DNA of 64,000 nucleotides from Alphaproteobacteria bacterium. GTDB lineage: Bacteria > Pseudomonadota > Alphaproteobacteria > JAJFFI01. The stretch's first letter is position 1. Each line of letters starts with the position of its first letter. The stretch is taken from positions 1 to 64,000 of the forward strand of contig JASJBI010000020.1 in assembly GCA_030066595.1 (NCBI GenBank). Direction: 5' to 3'. The position numbers and the translations under genes are program-made. The notes beneath the pieces were generated by a model, which was not told where the DNA came from, ran no database searches, and saw only the letters and a program-made list of their open reading frames with translations. Below, one piece after another: positions 39,804 to 49,689 of the stretch.

Positions 39804-39859
39804 TGCGCGCGTGCTCCTGGCACCGGTCCGGCCGTTGTGCTCTGGGGCGCGGGCACCGG

Positions 39860-41086
39860 TCAGACCACCCGGATCCCGCGGGACAGGGAGGAGAACCGCT
39901 CGCAGCCGTCTTCGGTGACGCGCACGGTCTCGGAACAGCCGAATCCGAATTCCCGGTACACCAGGCAGAGCGGCACCAGGTGGAAGGTCATGTTCGGCTC
40001 AAGCAACCGCCGTTCTTCGGCGTGCAGGCTGAGGATCTGGCCCTCGCCCCAGTCGGGCGGGTAGTTGACCCCGATCGAGTAGCCGAGACGATGCCGAAAG
40101 TATTCGCCAAAGCCCGCCGACTCGATCACCGATCGCGCGGCGCGATCGACCTCGGCGCAGGCAACCCCCGGACGAATGGTCTCGAGCGCCGCCTCGAGCC
40201 CGGCGATCACCGCTTCGCCGCAGCGCCGCCAGGCGGGGTCGGGCTCGCCCACGAACATGGTCCGCATCAGCGCGGCGGCATAGCGATACTGGGAACAGGA
40301 CACCTCGAAATAGACCACGTCATGATCGCCGATCCGTTCGCTGCGGGCCGTCTGATGCGGCAGTGAGGTGCGCGGCCCGGACAGGATGAAGGGCGGCAGC
40401 CCCATGTACTCGCCGCCGTTCTCCAAGAGCATCCGGTTGACCTCCGCATTGACGAGGTCGTCCGAGATGCCCGGGCCGACCTTATCCATGCCGGCCTGCA
40501 CGGCCTTGTCCAGGATCGCCGCGGCCCGGCGCATTATCGCGATCTCCTCGGCCGACTTGATCAGCCGGGCCTCCTCGACCACCCGGGTCGCGTCCACGAA
40601 CTTCGCCTCCGGCAGGGCCGCCGCAAGGGTCTCGTACTCGTCGACCGTGAAGAACCAGCCCTGCTTCTCGACGCCAACGCGGCCGGCGGCGAGGCCGAGC
40701 TCGCGCAGCGTGCGCGCCGTCACGGTCGGCGGATGCTCCCAGTCGTCGAGCGGAACATGGCGGGTGAGCCAGGCATACTCCGGGATGTTCAACTCCTCGA
40801 AGCGGCGCAGCACGAAGACCGGCTCGATGCCCGGCGCCAGGATCACACAATGGTACTTGTAATAGCCGGGGCTCTCATAGCCCGTCAGCCAGGTGATGTT
40901 CTCCGGTCCGCGCACCAGCAACACGTCGAGCCCGCTCTGGCCCATGCGGGCGAGCACGTCTTCGACCCGGCGCTGGTACTCCGCCAAGCTGAAGCCGAGC
41001 CGGTCATGCTGGTTCATCTCGACCACGCCGGCTTCCGCGAGCGTGATGCGCGCAATGCTGTCTTCCGTGCCGAAGGTTGCGTCCAT
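39860..41086 (-). CDS. M24 creatinase/ectoine-hydrolase-like protein
   Basis: 408 residues with a two-domain creatinase/aminopeptidase P fold. In the catalytic half most metal ligands of true aminopeptidases are replaced: the first Asp is Glu (VYFEVSC), the second is lost (AALMRT), the metal His is Tyr (HRLGYSIGVNYPPDW) and the Glu of FTxEPG is absent (FHLVPLC); one Glu (GCSETVRV) and the first His remain. This pattern and the GYSIG-x-YPPDW segment recall DoeA-type ectoine hydrolases and metal-free creatinases rather than Xaa-Pro peptidases. No doeB or other ectoine genes are adjacent. Confidence 0.8.
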   Translation of the reverse strand: MDATFGTEDSIARITLAEAGVVEMNQHDRLGFSLAEYQRRVEDVLARMGQSGLDVLLVRGPENITWLTGYESPGYYKYHCVILAPGIEPVFVLRRFEELNIPEYAWLTRHVPLDDWEHPPTVTARTLRELGLAAGRVGVEKQGWFFTVDEYETLAAALPEAKFVDATRVVEEARLIKSAEEIAIMRRAAAILDKAVQAGMDKVGPGISDDLVNAEVNRMLLENGGEYMGLPPFILSGPRTSLPHQTARSERIGDHDVVYFEVSCSQYRYAAALMRTMFVGEPDPAWRRCGEAVIAGLEAALETIRPGVACAEVDRAARSVIESAGFGEYFRHRLGYSIGVNYPPDWGEGQILSLHAEERRLLEPNMTFHLVPLCLVYREFGFGCSETVRVTEDGCERFSSLSRGIRVV

Positions 41087-41176
41087 AGCCCTGCCTCCGT
41101 GTTCCGTTGACGTCCTGCCGCCGGCGTTGGCGCGACGGACCGAAAACGGCCAGAGGCCCCTCTGCGATCGCCCAAG

Positions 41177-42055
41177 CTACATTAGCAGCTTTGCCTGCGC
41201 GCGGCGCAGCTTGAAGGCGGAATGGGATGCCAGGGTCGCGATCACCACGGCTCCGCCGATGATCGCCTGCGGAGTCGGCATCTCACCGACACCGAGCCAG
41301 GTCCAGAATGGCCCGAGGACCGTCTCCAGGAGCGCGAACAGGCCGATCTCGGCGGGCGGCAGATAGCGGGCCCCGGCGAGGAACAACCCGAAGGCAAGCG
41401 ATTGGGGCAGGAGACCCATGGCCGCGATGATCGCGAAGTCCCGCGCGGGCACGACCACGGTCCCGACGAAGGGCAGCACCAGCAGGGCGACCAGCAAGCC
41501 GGACAGCGCCAGAGAGGACAGCATGCTGATCCCGGCGCGGGCGCGGATCAGGGTCAGGTTGGCGGCCATGCAGAGCCCGGCGCCGATCGCCAGGGCGTCG
41601 CCGAGCAGGTTGATGGTGCCGAGGGAGCCGGAAATCACCAGCAGAATACCTAGAAAGGTGGCGAAGATGGCGAGCCAGGTCGCCCGATCGACCCGTTCGC
41701 GGAGGAAGACCCAGCCGAGGATTGCGGCGAACAGAGGGATGGCGGCGAGAATGACCAGGGTGTTGGCCACCGTGGTCCGCGTGATCGACATGGTGAAGAA
41801 CAGGATGCTGCCGCTCATCAGCGCGGCGGACAGGATCCCGGCCCAGCCGGCCCGGCCGACCGCGGCCGCCATGCCGCCCGGCCGGCTCAGCTGGACATAG
41901 GTGGCGACGGCTGCGAAGCTGATCAGCCCGCGCCAGAACAGGATCTGCATGTCGCTCGCGTCGGTCAGGCGAAACAGCAGACCGTCCGGGCTGATCAGGA
42001 CCATGCCGCCGGCGGCCAGCGCGATGCCGCGAAGGTGATCGGCGGACTGGCTCAA
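41177..42055 (-). CDS. EamA/DMT-family transporter
   Basis: 292 residues, ten hydrophobic helices in two EamA repeats. RTTVANTLVILAAIPLFAAI and LPPAEIGLFALLETVLGPFW are typical of the family. It lies beside the M24 hydrolase on the same strand (90-base gap) and could move its substrate or product, but that is speculation. The promoter is probably shared divergently with the hydrolase at 42107. Confidence 0.88.
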   Translation of the reverse strand: MSQSADHLRGIALAAGGMVLISPDGLLFRLTDASDMQILFWRGLISFAAVATYVQLSRPGGMAAAVGRAGWAGILSAALMSGSILFFTMSITRTTVANTLVILAAIPLFAAILGWVFLRERVDRATWLAIFATFLGILLVISGSLGTINLLGDALAIGAGLCMAANLTLIRARAGISMLSSLALSGLLVALLVLPFVGTVVVPARDFAIIAAMGLLPQSLAFGLFLAGARYLPPAEIGLFALLETVLGPFWTWLGVGEMPTPQAIIGGAVVIATLASHSAFKLRRAQAKLLM

Positions 42056-42106
42056 GAGCGTCCCCTGCGGTAAGGATTGGACCGGGGAGGGTAGTCGGCG
42101 GTGGAG

Positions 42107-42952
42107 ATGGCGTCACGCAGTTTTCTGGGACTGGGCCCGCACGGCTTCCACCGGGTGGGCTATACGGAATGGGGCGACGCCGATGCCGCCCGCACGGTCG
42201 TCTGCGTGCACGGCTTGACCCGCAACGGCCGGGACTTCGACCACCTGGCCGCGGCGTTGGCCGGCGAGGCCCGGGTGGTCTGCCCGGATGTGGCCGGCCG
42301 GGGGGCGAGCGACTGGCTTCCGGTCGCCGAGGACTATGGCTACCCGCAATACTGCGCCGACATGGCGGCCCTGATCGCCCGGCTGGGGGTGGCGCAGGTG
42401 GACTGGGTCGGCACGTCCATGGGGGGGCTGATCGGCATGATGCTGGCGGCCCAGCCCAAGACGCCGATCCGGCGGCTGGTGCTCAACGACGTGGGGCCGT
42501 TCGTGCCAAAGGCGGCGCTGGAGCGGCTCGGCGGCTATGTCGGCAAGGATCCCCGCTTCGCCGATCTGGAGGGGTTGGAGGCCTATCTCCGGGAGATCTA
42601 TATGGACTTCGGCGCGCTCAGCGACGACCAGTGGCGGCACCTTGCCGAGCACAGCGCCCGGCAGACCGAGGCCGGCCTGGGCCTGGCCTACGATCCGGCC
42701 ATCGGCGTGCCCTTGGCCGATCCGGAGACCCTCGAAGACGTGGACATCTGGCCGGTCTGGGACGCCATCACATGCCCGGTGCTGCTGCTGCGAGGGCGGG
42801 AGTCCGACGTTCTCCCGGCCGAGGTGGCGGCCGAGATGACCGGTCGCGGACCGGGGGCGGATCTGCGCAACTTCGACAGTATCGGCCACGCACCGGCCTT
42901 GATGGACGCGGAGCAGATCGCGCTGATCCGTCAATGGTTGAAGGACGCCTAG
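42107..42952 (+). CDS. Alpha/beta hydrolase
   Basis: 281 residues from the ATG at 42107. Oxyanion strand VCVHGLTRNGRDFD, nucleophile elbow GTSMGGLIGM (Ser), acid loop near RGRESDVLPAE and a C-terminal GHAPAL with the catalytic His. It resembles esterase or C-C hydrolase types; the substrate is open. The next hydrolase gene begins 15 bases later in the same direction. Confidence 0.88.
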   Translation: MASRSFLGLGPHGFHRVGYTEWGDADAARTVVCVHGLTRNGRDFDHLAAALAGEARVVCPDVAGRGASDWLPVAEDYGYPQYCADMAALIARLGVAQVDWVGTSMGGLIGMMLAAQPKTPIRRLVLNDVGPFVPKAALERLGGYVGKDPRFADLEGLEAYLREIYMDFGALSDDQWRHLAEHSARQTEAGLGLAYDPAIGVPLADPETLEDVDIWPVWDAITCPVLLLRGRESDVLPAEVAAEMTGRGPGADLRNFDSIGHAPALMDAEQIALIRQWLKDA

Positions 42953-42967
42953 GAGAGATCCCCAAAC

Positions 42968-44107
42968 TTGTCTTCCCCGTCCCAGGCGCCAGACTCAGGG
43001 TCCGAAGGCACTCGCCCGGATCGGGAAGGCACAGGGTTTCCGCCCATGCAGATGGACGCCGCGATTGACGCGCCGCGCAGCGACCCCAGCGCGCCTCGAA
43101 GCGATTCCGGGCCGCTGGCCGAGGCGCCATTTCCGCCCTTCCGGCCCCGATTCCCTTGGATCGGCGCCGACCTGCAGACCCTGCGCAACCGTATTCGCCG
43201 GACCGACTGGCCGAGCCTCGGGGCCTGGCCGGGCGAGCGCCTCCGCTTTCCCATGGCCGACGGCACGGGCGACGAGCTGCTGGCGCTGCTGAACCGGCCA
43301 CTCACCGGAACGGGCCCGTTGGTCGTCCTGCTGCACGGGCTCACCGGCTGCGAGGACAGCTCCTACATTCGCTACTCGGCGGCCTTCTGGCTGAAGCGCG
43401 GGCATCCCGTCCTGCGCCTCAATCTGCGCGGCGCGGGGCCGTCCCGCGGCCTCTGCCGGGAGCACTACCATGCCGGCCGCACGGAGGATCTCCGCGCCGT
43501 GCTGGACCAGCTGGCCCCGCGCTGGGGCGAGCCCGGCCTGTTGCTGGTCGGTTATTCGCTGGGCGCCAACATGATGCTCAAGCTCTTGGGGGAGACGGGC
43601 ACCCGGCTGCCGATCCTGGCCACCGCCTCGATCTCGGCGCCAATCGACCTATCCCTGACCAGCGCCCGCATGGACCGGTTGCGCAACTGGGTCTATGTGC
43701 GCTGGTTCGTGCACAACCTCAAGGCCGGCACCTTGGCGAGCCCGGGACTGAGCGAGGCGGAGCACTGTGCCGTCGCCGCGGTGCGTACGGTCCGCGCCTT
43801 CGACCAGGTCTTCGTCGCACCGCGCAACGGGTTCGCCGACGAGGAGGACTACTACGCCAAATGCTCGGCCGCCCAGTTCCTGCCGCATATCCGCGTACCC
43901 AGCTTGATCATCCACGCCCGCAACGACCCGTGGATCCCTCTCAGGTCGTACGGGTACGTCGATTGGGATGCGAATCAATGCCTTGTGCCGCTTCTGGGCT
44001 CTGCGGGCGGCCATGTGGGATTTCACGGCAGGAGCAGCCGGACGGCCTGGCACGACCGCTGCAGCGGTGTCTTTTTCGACCGCATCAGCAGCCTTGTACG
44101 TACGTAG
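42968..44107 (+). CDS. YheT-like alpha/beta hydrolase
   Basis: A TTG at 42968 (AGGAGAG upstream) gives 379 residues; the ATG at 43046 gives 353. The first ~50 residues are low-complexity. Motifs LVVLLHGLTGCEDSSYIR, NLRGAGPSRG, LVGYSLGANMMLK (nucleophile Ser) and a C-terminal GGHVGF (catalytic His) match the YheT/ABHD1-3 hydrolase group. Its natural substrate is unknown. The last 200 bases are unusually rich in CGTACG. Confidence 0.85.
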   Translation: MSSPSQAPDSGSEGTRPDREGTGFPPMQMDAAIDAPRSDPSAPRSDSGPLAEAPFPPFRPRFPWIGADLQTLRNRIRRTDWPSLGAWPGERLRFPMADGTGDELLALLNRPLTGTGPLVVLLHGLTGCEDSSYIRYSAAFWLKRGHPVLRLNLRGAGPSRGLCREHYHAGRTEDLRAVLDQLAPRWGEPGLLLVGYSLGANMMLKLLGETGTRLPILATASISAPIDLSLTSARMDRLRNWVYVRWFVHNLKAGTLASPGLSEAEHCAVAAVRTVRAFDQVFVAPRNGFADEEDYYAKCSAAQFLPHIRVPSLIIHARNDPWIPLRSYGYVDWDANQCLVPLLGSAGGHVGFHGRSSRTAWHDRCSGVFFDRISSLVRT

Positions 44108-44223
44108 TCGATAGCCGATGCGTACGACTGCCCTTAACCGGCGGAGAAGTGTGGAACTTCGGTGGTCCCCGACGCTCTACAGCCGTACGATGACCAATCG
44201 CTAAACGTACATACGCCTGGGGA

Positions 44224-45309
<1,086 letters not shown>

Positions 45310-45392
45310 TTAAGCCGGTGTGACTTTATGCCGCCCGGCTTAGCGAAACAATAACGGAGCGGATCGTCGGTCCCGCAGGCGTAGGACGCCGA

Positions 45393-45421
45393 TTGACAGA
45401 AACGCAGCGATTCGCTACTTT
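45393..45421 (+). promoter_or_regulatory. Sigma70-type promoter of icmF
   Basis: TTGACA (45393-45398), 17-base spacer, TACTTT (45416-45421). The -35 box is perfect. Transcription would begin near 45428, within the operator. Confidence 0.7.
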
Positions 45422-45424
45422 ACC

Positions 45425-45440
45425 TTTACGTAAACGTAAA
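45425..45440. promoter_or_regulatory. Inverted-repeat operator upstream of icmF
   Basis: TTTACGT-AA-ACGTAAA, a perfect 7-bp inverted repeat just after the -10 box. The position suits repression. The A/T-rich ACGT arms recall MerR-family operators such as those of LiuR regulators of branched-chain amino acid breakdown, but the regulator is not identified here. Confidence 0.6.
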
Positions 45441-45598
45441 CCTACCGATCCGAAGCCCGGCCATGCTGCCCCTGGCACCGTGCCCGGGACGCGGAGCGGT
45501 GGTTTTGCGGTCGCCCAACGCGCCGCCAGAGCGCACACCGAGCCAAGATCCGCGCCGCACGGGAACGGCCAAAGCGGCGTCTATACGGAGGAACCGCC

Positions 45599-48500
45599 AT
45601 GCCCGACGACGGTGTCGTCAAGAAGCCGCCCGCGAAGAAGGTCTACAAGACCAAGCACCAGCTCCGCTTCGTCACCGCGGCGTCCCTGTTCGATGGCCAC
45701 GACGCCTCGATCAACATCATGCGCCGCATCCTGCAGGCGGGCGGCGCCGAGGTCATCCATCTCGGCCATAACCGCTCGGTCGACGAAGTGGTCACCGCGG
45801 CGCTCGAGGAGGACGCCCACGGCATTGCCGTGAGCTCCTACCAGGGCGGGCATGTGGAGTATTTCAAGTACATGGTGGACCTCTTGCGCGAGCGCGGCGG
45901 CCCCGAGATCAAGGTCTTCGGCGGCGGCGGCGGCACCATCGTGCCGGAGGAGATCCAGGAGCTGCACGACTATGGCGTGGCCCGGATCTACGCGCCCGAG
46001 GACGGCCAGAAGATGGGCCTGCAGGGCATGATCAACGACATGCTCAAGACGGCCGACGCGGATCTGACCAAGAGCTTGCCGAAGGCGCTCGACGGGCTGG
46101 TCAAGGGCGATAAGCGGGCGCTCGCGCGGGTGATCACGGGCGTCGAGGCGGGCACGCTCACGGACGGCATGTGGGCCGAACTTGAGGCCAAGGCGGACAA
46201 GTCCAAGACCCCTGTGCTCGGCATCACCGGCACCGGCGGGGCGGGCAAGTCCTCGCTCACGGACGAGATCGTGCGCCGCTTCCGGCTCGACCGGCCCGAG
46301 ATGAAGATCGCCATCCTGGCGATCGACCCCTCGCGCCGCAAGAGCGGCGGGGCGCTTCTGGGCGACCGGATCCGCATGAACGCGATCCAGGGCGAGGGCA
46401 TCTACATGCGCTCGCTGGCCACCCGACAGTCGGGCACGGAGATCACCAAATGCCTGCCCGGCGCCATCGCCGCCTGCAAGGCGGCAGGCTATGAGCTGAT
46501 CATCGTCGAGACCTCGGGCATCGGCCAGGGCGACGCCGGGGTGGTGCCTTATGTCGACGCGGCGCTCTACGCCATGACCCCGGAGTTCGGCGCGGCCAGC
46601 CAGCTCGAGAAGATTGACATGCTCGACTTCGCCGACCTGGTGGCGATCAACAAGTTCGACCGCAAGGGCGCGAAGGACGCGCTGCGCGACGTGCGCAAGC
46701 AGTTTCAGCGCAACCACGAGCTCTTCACCGCCAAGCCCGAGGACATGCCGGTCTACGGCACCATCGCCGCGCGCTTCAACGACGACGGGGTGACCGCGCT
46801 CTACGCCGGGATCCTGGACGCGCTCCGCGGCAAGGGGCTGGTGGACTGGAACTGCGGCCTGCCCGTGTCCGAGGGCAAGGCGTCGTCCCAGGAGATGGCG
46901 ATCATCCCGCCTGACCGGACGCGCTATCTGGCCGAGGTGGCCGGGAGCGTGCGCGACTACCACGGGATCATCGCCGAGCAGGTGACGCTGGTCCGCGAGC
47001 GCCAGCAGCTCATGGCCGCCAAGCGCATGCTGGGCAAGAAGGCCAAGGACGCGGCCGCGCTCGAGGCGCTGATCGAGGAGCGCGAGAGCAAGATCGACCG
47101 GCGCGCCATGAAGCTCGTCGAGATCTGGCCGATGATCAAGGAGAGCTATTCGGGCGACGAGTACGTGGTCAAGATCCGCGACCGGGAAATCCGTTTCGAT
47201 CTGGCGACGAAGAGCCTCTCGGGCTCGCGCATCCCGCGCATCGCGCTGCCGCAATACGAGGATCACGGCGAGATCCTCAAGTTCCTCCTGAAGGAGAACC
47301 TGCCGGGCAGCTTCCCCTATACCGCCGGCGTGTTCGCCTTCAAGCGGGCGAGCGAGGACCCGACCCGCATGTTCGCGGGCGAGGGCGACGCATTCCGCAC
47401 CAACAAGCGCTTCAAGTTCCTGTCCAAGGACAGCCCGGCCAAGCGGCTCTCGACCGCCTTCGATTCGGTCACGCTCTACGGCTGGGATCCGGACGAGCGG
47501 CCCGACATCTACGGCAAGGTCGGCACCTCCGGTGTGTCGATCGCGACGCTCGAGGACATGGAGGTGCTCTATGACGGCTTCGATCTCTGCGACCCGTCGA
47601 CCTCGGTCTCGATGACCATCAACGGGCCTGCGCCCACGATCCTGGCCATGTTCCTCAACACCGCGATCGACCAGCAGCTCGACCGCTTCGAGGCCGACAA
47701 CAAGCGCCCGCCCACCGACGAGGAGATCGGCAAGATCAAGGACTGGGTCTTGGAGAACGTCCGCGGCACGGTGCAGGCCGACATCCTCAAGGAGGACCAG
47801 GGCCAGAACACCTGCATCTTCTCGACCGAGTTCAGCCTCAAGGTGATGGGCGACATCCAGCAGTATTTCGTCGACCACCGGGTGAAGAACTTCTACTCGG
47901 TCTCGATCTCGGGCTACCACATCGCCGAGGCCGGGGCCAATCCGATCAGCCAGCTCGCGTTTACGCTCGCCAACGGATTCACGTACGTGGAGTCCTATCT
48001 GGCGCGTGGCATGCACATCGACGAGTTCGCGCCCAACCTGTCCTTCTTCTTCTCGAACGGCATGGACCCGGAATATTCGGTGCTGGGTCGGGTGGCGCGG
48101 CGCATCTGGGCGACCGCGATCCGCTTCAAGTACGGCGGCAACGAGCGCAGCCAGAAGCTGAAATACCACGTCCAGACCTCGGGCCGGTCGCTGCACGCCC
48201 AGGAGTACGACTTCAACGACATCCGGACCACGCTGCAGGCGCTGATCGCGATCTACGACAACTGCAACAGCCTGCACACCAACGCCTATGACGAGGCGGT
48301 GACCACGCCGAGCGAGGAGTCGGTGCGCCGGGCCATGGCGATCCAGATGATCATCAACAAGGAGTGGGGGCTCACCAAGAACGAGAACCCCAACCAGGGG
48401 GCCTTCATCGTCGACGAGCTCACCGACCTGGTCGAGGAGGCGGTCCTGCAGGAGTTCGAGCGCATCGCCGAGCGCGGCGGTGTGCTGGGCGCCATGGAGA

Positions 48501-48862
48501 CCGGCTATCAGCGCGGCAAGATCCAGGACGAATCCATGCACTACGAGATGCTCAAGCACTCGGGCGAGCTGCCGATCATCGGGGTCAACACCTATCTGAA
48601 CCCGAACCCCGCGCCCCAGGAGACCACGCTCGAGCTGATGCGCGGCACCGAGGAGGAGAAGCAGCGCCAGATCGAGCGCCTGCGCGCCTTCCAAAAGCGC
48701 AACGCCAACGCGGCGCCCGCCATGCTCCAGCGGCTCAAGGACTCGGTGGTCCGGAACGAGAACGTCTTCGCCGTCTTGGTGGACGCGGTGCGCGTCTGCT
48801 CGCTCGGCCAGATCACCAACGCGCTGTTCGAGGTTGGCGGGCAGTACCGACGGAATATGTAG
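45599..48862 (+). CDS. icmF: Fused isobutyryl-CoA mutase IcmF
   Basis: 1087 residues in the order that defines IcmF: an N-terminal B12-binding domain (DGHDASINIMRR; His34 is the lower cobalt ligand), a central G-protein chaperone (GTGGAGKSSLT; Lys217) and a C-terminal mutase barrel (from about 530, with LPGSFPYTAGVFAFKR). It interconverts isobutyryl-CoA and n-butyryl-CoA, with the chaperone loading and guarding the cofactor. It fits branched-chain amino acid and fatty acid use alongside the dehydrogenase at 52700 and acyl-CoA dehydrogenase at 62201. The ATG has GGAGGA upstream. The last ~144 bases have a decayed second copy at 49534. Confidence 0.95.
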   Translation: MPDDGVVKKPPAKKVYKTKHQLRFVTAASLFDGHDASINIMRRILQAGGAEVIHLGHNRSVDEVVTAALEEDAHGIAVSSYQGGHVEYFKYMVDLLRERGGPEIKVFGGGGGTIVPEEIQELHDYGVARIYAPEDGQKMGLQGMINDMLKTADADLTKSLPKALDGLVKGDKRALARVITGVEAGTLTDGMWAELEAKADKSKTPVLGITGTGGAGKSSLTDEIVRRFRLDRPEMKIAILAIDPSRRKSGGALLGDRIRMNAIQGEGIYMRSLATRQSGTEITKCLPGAIAACKAAGYELIIVETSGIGQGDAGVVPYVDAALYAMTPEFGAASQLEKIDMLDFADLVAINKFDRKGAKDALRDVRKQFQRNHELFTAKPEDMPVYGTIAARFNDDGVTALYAGILDALRGKGLVDWNCGLPVSEGKASSQEMAIIPPDRTRYLAEVAGSVRDYHGIIAEQVTLVRERQQLMAAKRMLGKKAKDAAALEALIEERESKIDRRAMKLVEIWPMIKESYSGDEYVVKIRDREIRFDLATKSLSGSRIPRIALPQYEDHGEILKFLLKENLPGSFPYTAGVFAFKRASEDPTRMFAGEGDAFRTNKRFKFLSKDSPAKRLSTAFDSVTLYGWDPDERPDIYGKVGTSGVSIATLEDMEVLYDGFDLCDPSTSVSMTINGPAPTILAMFLNTAIDQQLDRFEADNKRPPTDEEIGKIKDWVLENVRGTVQADILKEDQGQNTCIFSTEFSLKVMGDIQQYFVDHRVKNFYSVSISGYHIAEAGANPISQLAFTLANGFTYVESYLARGMHIDEFAPNLSFFFSNGMDPEYSVLGRVARRIWATAIRFKYGGNERSQKLKYHVQTSGRSLHAQEYDFNDIRTTLQALIAIYDNCNSLHTNAYDEAVTTPSEESVRRAMAIQMIINKEWGLTKNENPNQGAFIVDELTDLVEEAVLQEFERIAERGGVLGAMETGYQRGKIQDESMHYEMLKHSGELPIIGVNTYLNPNPAPQETTLELMRGTEEEKQRQIERLRAFQKRNANAAPAMLQRLKDSVVRNENVFAVLVDAVRVCSLGQITNALFEVGGQYRRNM

Positions 48863-48883
48863 GGCAAGGCGCCGCGACGGCGA

Positions 48884-49438
48884 TCAGCCCTCCCGGCCGT
48901 GGCCCGGGGCCAGGTCCGGAAGCCAGGCCTCCATCCGTTCCTTGAGCGTATAGGGCTTCTTGCGGAAGACGGCCCAGCCGATCGGCGAGCGCACCACGGC
49001 ATGGATCAGCCGCCGCTTGCGCACCTTCGAGACCTTCATGCCCTGAAGAAACATCTCGTCGGCGAAGGTCCAGTCGCGCCGCACCGCCTTGGCGCGAAAG
49101 TCGGTCCAGGCCATGTAGAGATAGTCGTGCAGCACACTGGCCTCGAGATGACGGCCGATCGGCCCGACGATGGCCCAAAGCTCCTGCGGCACCGAGGCCA
49201 GGTCGGTGTAGAGGCCGCGGGGCGCCTTGATGGTCAGCGCATAGGGCGCGCCCTCTTCGGGATGGACCGTCATGCGGGCGCGGAAGTTGGCGGAGAGCTG
49301 CCAGAGGGATTCCGGCTTCTTCTTCGTGTGAACCTTGGCGTGGCGGACGAATTTGAGCTCGTCCAGATACGCGAAGTCGGTGATGCGGTCGATCTCGCCG
49401 GCCGGAAACGGATCCGGGCCGGGGTTCCACGTTGCCAT
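48884..49438 (-). CDS. DUF1353 protein
   Basis: 184 residues, no signal peptide. The segment LYTDLASVPQELWAIVGPIG followed by SVLHDYLYMA is the DUF1353 core, a family frequent in phages and accessory DNA and of unknown function. The ATG at 49438 has GGGAGG five bases upstream. It lies between the icmF stop and the decayed icmF 3' copy, on the opposite strand, so it probably arrived with that rearrangement. Confidence 0.85.
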   Translation of the reverse strand: MATWNPGPDPFPAGEIDRITDFAYLDELKFVRHAKVHTKKKPESLWQLSANFRARMTVHPEEGAPYALTIKAPRGLYTDLASVPQELWAIVGPIGRHLEASVLHDYLYMAWTDFRAKAVRRDWTFADEMFLQGMKVSKVRKRRLIHAVVRSPIGWAVFRKKPYTLKERMEAWLPDLAPGHGREG

Positions 49439-49533
49439 CAGAACCTCCCACGATTGTTCCGCGCGCTCGGCGCAGTGCTGCCGCGAGTGTAATGTATCGC
49501 CAACTTAGGTGGAATCGGTAGCGGCCCGCGCCG

Positions 49534-49677
49534 GCCATGCTCAAGTGGCTCAAGGATGCGGTGGTCAAGAACCAAAACTTCTTCGCCATCTTGGTCGACG
49601 CAGTGCGTGTCTGCTCGCTCGGTCAGATCACCAACGCGCTGTTCGAGGTCGGCGGGCAGTACCGCAGGAATATGTAG
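49534..49677 (+). pseudogene. Decayed duplicate of the icmF 3' end
   Basis: Bases 49534-49677 match the last 144 bases of icmF (48719-48862), including the stop codon: about 88% identity by hand alignment, no gaps. The peptide MLKWLKDAVVKNQNFFAI ... GGQYRRNM corresponds to the last 46 residues of the mutase. Similarity stops within a few bases after the stop. There is no room for the rest of the gene, so it is a remnant of a second icmF-like gene or of a partial duplication. Confidence 0.9.
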
Positions 49678-49689
49678 GGCGGGGCGGGC

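Noticed and set aside
36120..40064. Very long open frame (about 1,300 codons) on the plus strand
   Set aside because: It is antisense to the threonine ammonia-lyase, penicillin acylase and M24 genes, whose motifs are clear. High GC keeps the opposite frame free of stops.
45581..48694. Thousand-codon open frame antisense to icmF
   Set aside because: Leu/Val/Asp/His-rich shadow of a high-GC gene; the plus-strand frame has all IcmF domains.
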